Of a stretch of 64,000 nucleotides of DNA, positions 34,801 to 45,321 are shown piece by piece (positions within the stretch are counted from its first letter, which is position 1; every line of letters starts with the position of its first letter). A program made the translations under genes and the position numbers. Source of the DNA: Voacanga thouarsii (lineage: Eukaryota; Streptophyta; Magnoliopsida; Gentianales; Apocynaceae); NCBI GenBank assembly GCA_026120185.1, contig JANUWF010002200.1, forward strand, positions 3,036,001-3,100,000. The letters run 5' to 3'. The notes beneath the pieces are model-generated. The model saw only the letters and a list, made by a program, of their open reading frames with translations. It ran no database searches and was not told the DNA's origin.

Positions 34801-36000
34801 TAGAGCACAAGTATAGGCTCTTGTAGTGGGGGAGTTGGATCTGATTTTTTATTGTAATAAAGTAGTTATTTTGAAGGATATTTTATTTGTACCCGATTTT
34901 AAACAAAATTTGATTTCAGTTGCAAAGCTAATAAATCATGGATATTCTGTTTCTTTCCATTCTGGTATTACTATCAGTAGAAATGAAAAAGTTTTATGTA
35001 AAAGGCACATGTATAGAAACTTATTCTTTTTAAATCCTACAAACAATCAAATAAATAACGCTTAATCTAAACTTTTACGTAAGAAGAGAAAGACCAATGT
35101 CAATGACTCATATCTTTGTCATCTAAGGTTGTGTCATATTAACTCAATCAAGATTTAGAGGTTAATCTATGATGAGCCATTGGGCTTATTAAGATTGGAA
35201 AGTTAGCCTCAGTGTGAATCCTGCCTTATGGGGAAAATGACCAAAAGGTTGTTCACCTAAAAGGCTGATAGACCCAAGGAGATATTGGGCCTTATTCATA
35301 CTGATGTGTGTGGTCCTTTATCTACACAAGCTAAAGAGGTATTTCATCATTTTTACGAATGATTGTACAAGATTTGAATATGTCTACCTGATGAGACGCA
35401 AGTCTGACTCTTTTGACAAGTTCAATGAGTTTAAGGCTGAAGTGGAGCGTTGGACAGGTAAACTGATCAAAACCTTACGATCGGATCGTGGTGGAGAGTA
35501 CCTCTTTTGTGAGTTCAAGGATTACATAGTATATCATGGGATAGTATCCCAACTCTCCGCGCCGATACACCCCAACAGAATGGAGTAGCTGAGAGAAGGA
35601 ACAAGACATTGATAGAAATGGTCCGAAGTATGATATCTCATGTTACTCTTACGGTCCTTTTTTGAGGATATGCTTTAGAAACAACGACGTACATTTTGAA
35701 CCTAGGACGCCCTATGAGATGTAGATTAGGCGTAAGCCAAGTCTAAATCATCTTAGGATATGGGGTTGTCCATCTTATGTACTGATTAAGGAAGACAAGT
35801 TAGAACCAAGATCAAAATTATGCTACTTTATTGGGTATCCAAAAGGAATAAAAAGATGTTACTTTTATCATTCCAATGAGCAGAAAGTACTGGTAAGTAC
35901 TAATGCTAGATACTTGGAGAATGATCAAAGTACTTCCACTAAAGGTTCAACAAGGTTGGAACTCGAGAAGAAGTTATTTTCGGAATCAACTTCTTTAGAC
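34801..36000 (+). pseudogene. Copia GAG-pre-integrase and integrase of the second E2 body
   Basis: GAG-pre-integrase (DILFVPDFKQNLISVAKLIN) at 34826-35065 is followed by the integrase core. The second Asp motif LRSDRGGEY is visible; the first motif area has become FTNDCTRF. Frameshifts lie near 35070, 35340 and 35580. The Gln-rich GTPQQN motif is changed to PIHPN. About 20 bp around 35698 are deleted between TYILN and the PYEMW region. Not functional. Confidence 0.8.
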
Positions 36001-37689
36001 CTGATTATGGAATAAGAAGAGGAACAACCTAAAAAACTTGTACAAATGGAGCTTCGTCGTAGTAGGAGGGTATCTAGAGTTCGAGTTACCGTAGATGGAT
36101 AGAAGAGGCTTTCGAGTTGGTCTCTGACCATCAGGTACAAGATCCTACTAGATACGAGGAGGCTATTACTGATGCCGATGCAAATCTATGGCATGAACCA
36201 ATGAAAGTCAAGATTAAGTCTATGTACTTCAATCAGGTTTGGGATCTTACAGTTTTACCTAAAGGGATAAGAGGAAGAAGGGAGCGGATGGGAAGGTGGA
36301 AACTTTCAAAGTTAGGCTTGTGGCTAAATGGTATACTCAGAAAGAGGGAATTGATTATGAGGAAACCTTTTCTCCCGTAGCCATGCTTAAGTTCATCCGT
36401 ATCCTCCTTACCATTGCATGTTATTTCGATTAGAGATATGACAAATAAAACTCAAGACGGAATTTCTTATTGGCCATCTTAACGAAAAGACATCTATATG
36501 TCCCAACCAGATGGTTTTATTGCTAAAGGCCAGGAATATTAAGAAGTCTATTTATGGACTTAAGTAGGCATCTGGAACATGGAACATTTGTTTTGATGAA
36601 ACAGTAAAGTCTTATGGTTTCATTCAAAACGAGGATGAGCCATGTGTGTACAGGAAATTGGAAGGTATAAATGTGGTTTTTTTTTGTCCTATATGTGAAT
36701 GACATTCTATTCATTGGGAATGATGTAGGAACATTGTCATCACTTAAGGTTTGGTAGTCTAGTCTATTCAATATGAAGGACTTGGAAGAAGCTAATTACA
36801 TTCTCGGGATTAAGCTTCTTAGAAATAAGAAGTAGAGATTGTTAAGACTATCCCAAACGACATACATTGACAAGATGCTGGCCAAGTTTAGCATGTACTC
36901 ATGCAAGAGAGCTCTAATCCCTTATAGATATTGATTGTCTTTTTGTTCCAAGGACTGTCCTTAAGGACTGTCCTAAGTCTCAAGAGGAAAAAAAATGGGA
37001 TGAGTAGGATTCCCTACTCTTCGGTTATGGGAAGTCTCATGTACGCCATGCAGTGCACTGGGTCAAATATCTGTTTTGCTGTAAGCTTAGTTAGTAGATA
37101 TCAGTCAAACTATGAGAAGATTCATTGGCAAGTTGTAAAGCATATTCTCAAATACCTCAATGGTACGAAAGATTGTATGCTGGTTTACAAGACTGACGAC
37201 TTGGTTCCTACTGGATACACAGACTCAAACTTTCAAGCAGATAAAGATTAGAGAAAATCCACTGGTGAATATGTTTTCACCTTGTCTAGAGGAGTTATTT
37301 CATGGAGGAGTATCAAGCAATCTTGTATTGCTGCCTCAACCATAGAGGTTGAGTATGTAGCAGCTTCGGAGGTATCCAAGGAAGCTGTTTGGCTCTGAAA
37401 GTTCTTTTCAGAATTTAGAGTTGTGCCACACATGGACAGACCAATTGTGGTGTATTGCAACAATCTTAGAGTAGTCTCGCAATCCAAAGAACCCAGGAAC
37501 CACAAGAAAGGGAAGTACAGCGAGAGGAAGTACCACCTGATCCGAAATTTCATCCAGAGACAGGAAATCGTGGTGGAAAAGATAGCATCGGAGAACAACC
37601 TAGCAGATCCCTTTACCAAACCTTTGGCTAAGAGAGTCTTCAAGAGATACTTAGATTCTATAGGGGTAGGTATCTACGGACTTTCTTAG
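36001..37689 (+). pseudogene. Copia RT and RNase H of the second E2 body
   Basis: Contains the RT landmarks ([11 protein letters not shown] is a shifted remnant of the KRKRGADGK motif; [18 protein letters not shown]). The catalytic YVDD is YVND (36692-36703), which would abolish polymerase activity. RNase H follows, with IVVYCNN, KYSERKYHLIRNFIQRQEIV and ENNLADPFTKPL near the end. Many stops and frameshifts are present. Confidence 0.8.
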
Positions 37690-37693
37690 TCTT

Positions 37694-37711
37694 AAAGTGC
37701 ATGTGGGAGAT
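37694..37711 (+). other. Polypurine tract of copia E2
   Basis: GTGCATGTGGGAGAT directly before the LTR start. Confidence 0.85.
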
Positions 37712-39476
37712 TGTTGGAATGTATGCCCTCTAGACTAGTTTTTTGATATAATTATTGAATTTATTCTCAAAATTTATTTGTGAATTTACATTTTATTTAT
37801 GTATGATTTGCGTTTGGATAGGACCCATTATGTTTAAGTAAGTGATCCATGTGAATGGTGGTCTTTCACAGTAAGGTATAGATCACGGGTTACTTAACAC
37901 ATAAATGTTTGTTCTTAACCGATTGATGAGAATGTGAATCTCATCATGTTTAGGTTATTATGTTATGAATTCCAAATGGGGAATGACTTATCTTTAGCCA
38001 GTGAGTAGCCCACTCACTTCACAATATGAGCATATTTTGAATATGTAGAACAGGACCTGTAATAGTGGTTTCTAAAAGTACTATTTAGAAGAAACCCAAA
38101 CTATTACTGCTATAGCGTGGACTAATACTCTACCGCTTGAGCATGAGTTGGTGGTCTGACGAAGCTGGAAGCATATATTTTGAGATGCTGTAGTTGAGGT
38201 TCTTTTGTAGAGTGATATACTTGTATGTTAGGTATATGTAACTAGTTAAATAAGATAGACTTGTACAAGATAGCTTCTGCATTATATCGCCCCTTGTGAC
38301 TGTTCAAATGATCTAAATATCCAGGGCCCTAGGGAACATGACTTGGATGTTTACTTTAGGATAGCTCCCTTGTAAAGCAAAAATATTCCAGGAGTCATAG
38401 ATTATTGGATTAGAAGTCTAAGGATGGTAGATGTCTTTTAAAGAAGTGTTAGTAGACTCCTCCTCTCTAAATGTACGACGATGCGTAGAGGGGTATTTTA
38501 GTCATTGCACCTATAGGTCGGAGACTTTGCTAAACGCTGTATTGTCCTTGGGGTCAATATTTCCTTATGATGATATTATGAAATATTTAAAATGCAAAAT
38601 ACAACTATTTATATAACAGAGGTATTTTGGTCATTTAAATAGCTAAGGCAATGTGTCTTTTGGTTCACAGAATAGCCCTTAAGTCCTGACAGATTTGGGT
38701 TAAGGAATTGGTCTTGATAATTATGGGTTTTATTTTATTTTATTTAAGTAGTCTAATTTATTATTGGATTAGAATAAAATAAAAGGCTTAGAAGAGAGTA
38801 TATATTTTATCTAATTTAATTGGTTACTTAATTATTCAGGGCCCAAGGCCCAAATTGAATGATTAGAAAATTAACCTAGATATAAACTAAATAAAAAGGC
38901 CTGATATTTTATATTAGTCTATTTGGGCTTGTTGATTATTTATTGGACTATTTTATGAAGCCTGGAAAATAAATAATTGAGGCTTATTATTTATTGGTGT
39001 TCAAGACCAAGAGTAAATAATTTTATCTGACCCATTGAATGAGACCAAGGATAAAATAAAATTAAAAAAAATAACACGGGATGGATCTCATAATGTTTGG
39101 CGTGAAAAGATAACAAAAATCAGATGGTTTTTGTTTTCATGTTCTTGGGCTTTCTCTAGCAAAATTTTGTTAAAAAGAAGAAAAGAACCAAGACCAAGAA
39201 AAATCCAAGTCACTATAGCTTTCACCGTCTTTGGGAAAAAATAGTGGCTATATAATCTAGAAGCTCAAAAACTTCGCGTGAATGAGAAGGAGTAGACGGC
39301 CTGCAAGAGTGCAACCGGAGGTGTTGGGAGAACCAATGGCTTCAAGCATTCTGGTCCAGACATCTTCTTCAATAAGGTCATTCAAACACAGAGGTAAACA
39401 GCTTCCATGATCCTTTGTATTTTTTCTTTCAGTAAGCATGCTTTCGGTTTCATCATTTTTGCCATTTCAATCTTCA
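37712..39476 (+). repeat. 3' LTR of copia E2 (1765 bp)
   Basis: Pairs with 22427-24189 by subtype and length, and is followed by the target duplication AGGAT at 39477-39481. Confidence 0.85.
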
Positions 39477-39481
39477 AGGAT

Positions 39482-40260
39482 GACCGGTGCCAACCTTCGC
39501 CTAAAGACACAATCGATGACTCCAGAGAAGTACTTGCGCCAGCTCAAAAAGCTAGGCCGGTGCTGGCTCCCCTCTGTGCACCACTAGAAAAGCAAGGCAA
39601 AAATTCAGGTTTTCAAGCATTGGTTCTTTACCCCACCCAAACACAAAAAGAAAGAAAAGATGCACAATTTGATAAGTTCCTAGAAATTTTCAAACAACTG
39701 CACATAAATATCCTACTCAGCGAGGCTTTGATACACATACCCAACTATGCAAAGTTCATCAAAAGCGTGCTTGTCGATAAGAAGGGATTAGAAGAATTGT
39801 CCACTGTAGTCTTGAATGAAGAATGCTTCGGCATCTTGCAAGACCAATAGAATTTGCCACACAAAGAAAATGATCCAAGGAGTTTTTTTATTCCTTATCT
39901 TGTTGGTATTCTTACATTTTGCAATGCAGTAGCTGACTTAGGTACTAGCATTAATCTTTTGCCATATAAAACTTTCAAGAAGCTAGACCTAGGTGAACCT
40001 AAACCCACTAGGATGAGCCTTCAACTTGCAGATAGGTCTATTAAATACCCTAGGGGAATAGTAGAAGATGTACTTGTGAAAGTGGATAGATTCATATTTC
40101 CTATAGATTTTGTTTTTCTTCATATGGATGAAGATTCTAAAATCCTTTTAATCCTAAGATGACCTTTCTAGCTACTGCCAAAACTTTAATTGATGTTCAT
40201 GGAGGAAAGTTAACATTTAGGGTTGGAGATGAAGAAGTTATTATTTAAATCCACAAAATC
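39482..40260 (+). pseudogene. Athila-type gag end and protease
   Basis: Continues the Athila reading frame broken at 22421. Motifs in order are FDKFLEIFKQLHINI, IPNYAKFIKSVL, then the protease DLGTSINLLP (from 39935) and LADRSIKYPRGIVEDVLVKV, a very characteristic string of Athila-type Ty3/gypsy polyproteins. A stop at about 39848 and another at about 40160 break it. The GC-rich words GACCGGTGCCAAC and GCCGGTGCTGGC lie at 39482-39570. Confidence 0.82.
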
Positions 40261-41460
40261 ATGCAACATCCTATATCTTCTAATGATTCTTGTTCAATGG
40301 TTGATATTCTTGATGAGTCTATCATTGATTTTGTGCAGGAATCATTGGCCCATATAGCTATGGAGTTGATGGAGAGTTTAATTGCATATTTGGAGGACTT
40401 AAATAACAACCTTGAGTTGGGAGAGTTTGAAGAAATAAAAAAAAAAAGTAGTTTGGGAAGAATGAAGTTGTCCATTGAGGAACCACCGGAATTGGACTTA
40501 AAAGACTTACCTGAGCACTTAGAATATGTATATTTAGCTAAAGGAAGAAAATTGCCGGTGATCATAGCAAAAAACCTCACTTTGGAGCAAAAGACCAAAT
40601 TGGTAAGCTTATTGAAAAAATATAAGGGAGTCATAGAATGAAAAATCACAGATATTAAGGGAATTAGTCATTTCTTTTGCACTTACAAAATATTGTTAGG
40701 AGTGAAGCCCGTAGTGCAACCCCAACTTAAGTTGAATCTAAACATGAGTGATGTGGTAAAAGGTGAGGTAATTAAACTTTTAGATTCAGGTCTCGTTTAC
40801 CCTATTTCTGATAGTATTTGGATAAGTCCAACAAAAATGGTACCAAAGAAAGAGGAATAATGGTGAGCCTAAACGAAAAAAAAATGAGTTGATCCCCATA
40901 AGATTGGTAACCGGTTGGAGGGTTTACATTGATTATAGAAAGTTAAATGAGGTAACTAGGAAGGACCATTTTCCTCTCATTTTTATTGACCAAATGTTAG
41001 AAAAACTAGTTGGGCATAAGTTCTATTGTTTCTTGGATGGTTTTTCCAGTTACTTTCAAATTTCTACAGTACCAGAGGATCAAGAGAAAACTACTTTTAC
41101 ATGCCCTTTTGGTACTTTTGCATATCGTGAATTGCCTTTTGGTCTTTGTAATGGTCCAGGAATGTTCCAAAGATGCATGATGGCTATTTTTGAAGGGCTC
41201 GTAGGAGATATCATGGAGGTATTTATGAATAACTTTTTTGTTTTTAGTGATTCTTTTGATTTGTGTTTGGCCAATCTAGAAAAAGTGCTCCAAAGGTGTA
41301 AGGAGACTAACCTCATGCTTAATTGAGAAAATATCACTTTATGGTGCAAGATGGTATTGTGTTGGAACTCAAAATTTTAAGGAAAGGTATTGAAGTTGAT
41401 AGAGCAAAAATTGACGCAATTGAGAAACTTCCTCCTCTTACTTCAGTGAAAGCTATTTGA
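40261..41460 (+). pseudogene. Athila-type reverse transcriptase
   Basis: The linker with LPEHLEYVYLAKGRKLPVII is followed by RT proper. Stops near 40640 and 40858 break it. The stretch 40889-41326 carries RVYIDYRKLNEVTRKDHFPL, FLDGFSSYFQI and the TFAYRELPFGLCNGPGMFQR region. The catalytic motif, normally FMDD, reads FMNN (41222-41233), so both catalytic Asp residues are Asn. It is a dead polymerase. Confidence 0.82.
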
Positions 41461-42060
41461 AGCTTTCTTAGTTATGCAGGTTTTTATAGGAACTTTATTT
41501 TGGATTTCTCAAAAATTTCTAAACCTCTCACTTCTTTACTTGAAAAGATGCTATTTTCAATTTTGATGATAAATGTCTCAATGCTTTTAATGTGATTAAA
41601 ACGAAATTGATAACTTCTTATATTTTAATGCACCGGATTGGTTCCTTTTTTTAAAACTAATGTATGATGTAAGTGACTATGCAGTAGGCGCAGTGCTTGG
41701 GCAAAAGAGGAATAAGAATTTTCAACCAATCTACTATGCAAGCAAGACTCTCACGACAACACAAGAGAACTATACTAGCACGGAAAAAGAATTACTTGTA
41801 ATAGTGCTTGCTTTCAATAAATTTCGTTCTTATCTTATTTTTTCCAAAGTCATTGTGTATATGAATCATTCCGCCCTTAAATACCTATTAACCAAGTATG
41901 ATTCCAAACAAAAATTGATAAGATGAGTTTTATTGCTGCAAGAATTTGACTTAGAAATTAGAGACAAGAAGGGAGCGAAAAATTTGGATGTAGATCACTT
42001 ATCTAGGTTGGAAAACCGTAACTTGAAACCATTAGCGGAAGAAAACTTTAATGACACCTT
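41461..42060 (+). pseudogene. Athila-type RNase H
   Basis: MYDVSDYAVGAVLGQ and FQPIYYASKTL, then YTSTEKELLVIVLAFNKFRSY and HSALKYLL are the standard Ty3/gypsy RNase H motifs, followed by the DHLSRLEN boundary motif before integrase. A stop after KLIR (TGA for Trp, 41926) breaks the frame, and upstream positions around 41540 are frameshifted. Confidence 0.8.
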
Positions 42061-42503
42061 CCATGAATAACTGCTACTCGTTTATAGTAAGATTTCTCAA
42101 ACTCCTTGGTTTGCAAATTTTGCTAACTATTTGGTTGCAGGAATTATTCCTAAGAATTTCACATCGCAATAAAAAAAAGAAATTTCTTTCTAAAGTAAAG
42201 CATTACTTTTGGGAAGATCCTTACTTGTTCAAGTGTTACACAGATCAAATTATTCGAAGGTATATAGATCCCGAGGAAAGTGCGAACATATTACGATATT
42301 GTCGTGCGAGACTTGCGGGAGGCCACTACCAAGCTAACAACACTGCAAGAAAGATGCTTGAGTTTGGATTTTATTGGCCAATTTTTAAAGACTCTCATAG
42401 GTTTGTTCAAAATTATGATAGGTGTCAACGTATAGGTAATATTTCTAAATCTAGTGAGATAGCATTGCAACTTTTTCAAACTTGTGAAATAGTTAATTGT
42501 TCT
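42051..42503 (+). pseudogene. Athila-type integrase zinc-finger region, truncated
   Basis: Carries the HHCC region: YFWEDPYLFK, GGHYQANNTARKMLEFGFYW and DRCQRIGNIS. One of the two Cys of the finger is Tyr (NYDRC). The integrase catalytic core is missing: at about 42500 the sequence changes abruptly to copia integrase, and by chance the reading frame continues for some 18 codons into it. Confidence 0.8.
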
Positions 42504-44525
42504 AAGTCAGTACCTAAGACGCCTATGAGATGTGGACTGGGCGTAAGCCAAGTCTAAACTATCTTAGGATATGGGACTATCCAGTTTATATATTGATTAA
42601 GGGAGAAAAGTTAAAACCAAAGTCAGAATTATGTTACTTTATTGGATATCCAAAAAGAACAAAAGGTGGTTATTTTTATCATCCCAATGAGCAGAAAGTA
42701 CTGATAAGTACCAATGCTAGACACTTGGAAGATGATCAAAGGACATCTATGAAAGGTTCAACTAGGATTGAACTTGAGGAGTATTTATCTTCTAAATCAA
42801 CTTCTTCTGACCTGATTATGGAACAAAAAGAAACACAGTCTCATGAACTTAAACAAATGGAGCCTCATCGTAGTGAGAGGATATCTAAGATTCCAGAAAG
42901 ATGGATTGGAAAATTTTTTGACCTACTCTCCAACCATCAAGGATAAGATCCTACTAGATACGAGGAGGCCATCGCTGATGCCGATGCAAACCTATGGTAT
43001 GAATCAATAAAAGTTGAGATTGAGTCTATATACTTCAATTAGGTTTGGGATCTTGTAGCTTTGCCTGAAAGAATAAAACCCATAGAGTGTAAGTAGTTAT
43101 ACAAGAGGAAGAAAGATGCAAATGGGAAGGTAGAAACTTTCAAAGCTAGGCTTATGGCAAAAGGGTATACTCAGAAAGAAGGTATCAATTATGAGGAAAC
43201 TTTTTTCTCGGTAGTCATGCTTAAGTTCATTCGTATCCTCCTTGCCATTGCATGTCACTATAACTATGAGATATAGCAAATAGATGTTAAGATGCCCTTT
43301 CTTAATGGCCATTTTGGTGAAAAAATCTATATATCTCAACCGGAGAGCTTTATTACCAAAGGCCAAGGAACATATGGCTTGTAAGCTTAAGAAGTCTATT
43401 TATGAACTTAAGCAGGTATTTAAATTGTGGAACATTCATTTTGATAAGACTAGAAAGTCTTATGGCTTTACTCAAAACAAGGATAAACCATGCATGTACA
43501 GAAAGTTGGAATACATTAATGTAGTTTTTCTTATGCTATATGTGGATGACATTTTACTCATTGGGATTGATATAGGGACATTGTCATCTACTAAAGTTTG
43601 ACTGTCTAGTCAATTCAGTACGAAAGACATGGAAGAAGATAATTATATTTTCGACATTAAGCTTCTTAGAAATAGAAAGTAGAGAATATTAAGTTTATTC
43701 CAAATCATATACATTGACAAGATGTTGGCAAAGTTCAGTATGGACTTATGCAAGGAAGCACTAATTCTTTGTAGACATGCATTGTCTCTTTCTTCAAAGG
43801 AGTGTCCTAAGTCTTAAGAAGAAAAAGACAAGATAAGTAGGATTCCCTACATTTCGGCTGTAGAAAGTCTCATGTACGACTTGCTACGTACTAAACCAGA
43901 AATCTGCTTTGTTGTAGGCTTAGTCAACAGATATCAATCAAACCCTAAGGAAGTTTATTGGCAAATTGTAAAGCATATTCTCAAATACCTTAAAGGGACG
44001 AGAGATTATATGTTGGTTTATAGGGCTGATGACTTGATTCCTACATGATACACAGACTCAGACTGGTAAGTGGATAAGGATGAGAGAAAATTCACTAGTG
44101 GATAAGTCTTCAACTTGTCTAGATGAGTTATTTCATGGAGGAGTATTAAGCAATTTTGCATTGCTGACTTAACTATAAAAGTGGAGTATGTGGCAGCTTC
44201 CGAGACATCTAAAGAAGTAATTGACTTTAAAAGTTTCTCATAGAATTTGGAGTTGTTCCACAAATGGACAAGTCAATTGTGTTGTATTGCGATAACACAG
44301 ACACACTCTCACAATTTAAAGAACTAAGGAACCACAAAAAGGAGAGAAGTATATAGCAAACAAGTACCACATAATCCAGAAATTTATTTAGAGATAGGAA
44401 ATCGTGGTGAAACAAATAGCCTCGAAGAATAATCTAGTTGATCCATTCGCCAAGCCTTTGGTTGAGAGAGTCTTTAGAAGACACTTAGATACCATAGGGG
44501 TAGGCACTTATGGACTTATATAATC
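42504..44525 (+). pseudogene. Copia E1 integrase tail, RT and RNase H
   Basis: Starts within the integrase C-terminal region (SKSVPKTP), then GRKPSLNYLRIW and the [16 protein letters not shown] motif. The RT catalytic YVDD is intact (43539-43550) although stops occur near 42946, 43040, 43095 and 43276. RNase H is heavily damaged. A one-base deletion near 42519 shifts the frame. The pol of E1 is recognised by the LTR that follows, which pairs with 15764-17486. Confidence 0.8.
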
Positions 44526-44530
44526 TTAAA

Positions 44531-44545
44531 GTGCAAGTGGGAGAT
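44531..44545 (+). other. Polypurine tract of copia E1
   Basis: GTGCAAGTGGGAGAT directly precedes the LTR start. Confidence 0.85.
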
Positions 44546-45321
44546 TGTTGGAATGTATGCCCAGTAAGACTGTATTTCTAATGTAATTTTGATAAAATTA
44601 ATAAAAGTTTCATTCTTACAAATTGTTTATGCTTTCTCAATTTAATTTATGCACGATTTTATTGGAAAAGATCCATTGTGTTTAAGTAAGTGATCCATGT
44701 GAATGGAGGTCTTTCACAGTAACGTATGGACCATGAGTTGCTTAACACATAAACTATTGTTTTTAACTAGATGATAAGAATGAGAATTCATTATGATAAG
44801 GTTATTATGTTGTGAATTCCAAATGGGGAATGACTTACTTTTAACCAGTGAATAATTCTCTCACTTCATATCATAAGCGTATATCAATACATAGAACTAG
44901 ACTTGTAGTAGTGGTTTCTAAAAGTACTATAATAGTAAAAACCCAGACTACTACTGCTACAATGTGGACTTATACCCTAATATTTTAGTATGGGTTGGTG
45001 GTCTGGCGAAGTTGGAAAGTGTATACTTTGATATACTATAGTTGAGATTTTGCCATAGGACTAGTATACTTGTATGTTGGGTAATGTGACTAGTTAGTTA
45101 AGATAAATCCATACAAAATAACTTCTACACGATATCGCCCATTAAGACTGTTCGAATGATTTAATAATCTAGGGTCCTAGGGAATATGACTTGGATGTTT
45201 GCTTTATGGTAGCTCTTTAGTAAAGAGAAAATATTCTAGGAAGTCATGGATCATTAGGCTAGAGGTTTAAGGATGGTAGATATCATTTAGAAATGTGTTC
45301 ATACACTTTTTCTCTCTGAAT
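44546..45321 (+). repeat. 3' LTR of copia E1 (truncated)
   Basis: Starts TGTTGGAATGTATGCCCAGTAAGACTG and matches the first 700-odd bases of the 15764 LTR. It stops at TCTCTCTGAAT (45321), where a minus-strand copia LTR begins; the remainder is not found elsewhere in the window. Confidence 0.8.

Larger units (their letters stand above)
22422..39481 (+). mobile_element. Copia complex 'E2' with AGGAT target duplication, internally duplicated
   Basis: Outer LTRs 22427-24189 (1763 bp) and 37712-39476 (1765 bp) share the same subtype, including the 3' third with 'agataacaaaaatca' and 'tggtttttgttttcatg'. The duplications AGGAT (22422-22426) and AGGAT (39477-39481) flank them, and the Athila reading frame is continuous across the insertion. 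A normal element would be about 9-10 kb. This one is 17 kb because it holds two copia bodies separated by a copy of the block [Ex-type LTR, E1 gag fragment, Athila LTR]. Confidence 0.8.
15764..45321 (+). mobile_element. Copia element 'E1', outer host of the nested cluster
   Basis: The 5' LTR at 15764 and the 3' LTR at 44546 share diagnostic variants (AAGACTGTATTT, then ACAAATTGTTTATG) found in no other LTR here, so they are a pair. E1 lies in the pararetrovirus. Its leader is split by a solo LTR (19042-20859). Its gag is split at 21392 by an Athila-type gypsy element. Its pol resumes near 42504, and the rest of gag through the integrase core is lost. The 3' LTR is cut at 45321 by a minus-strand copia LTR. 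Confidence 0.7.
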
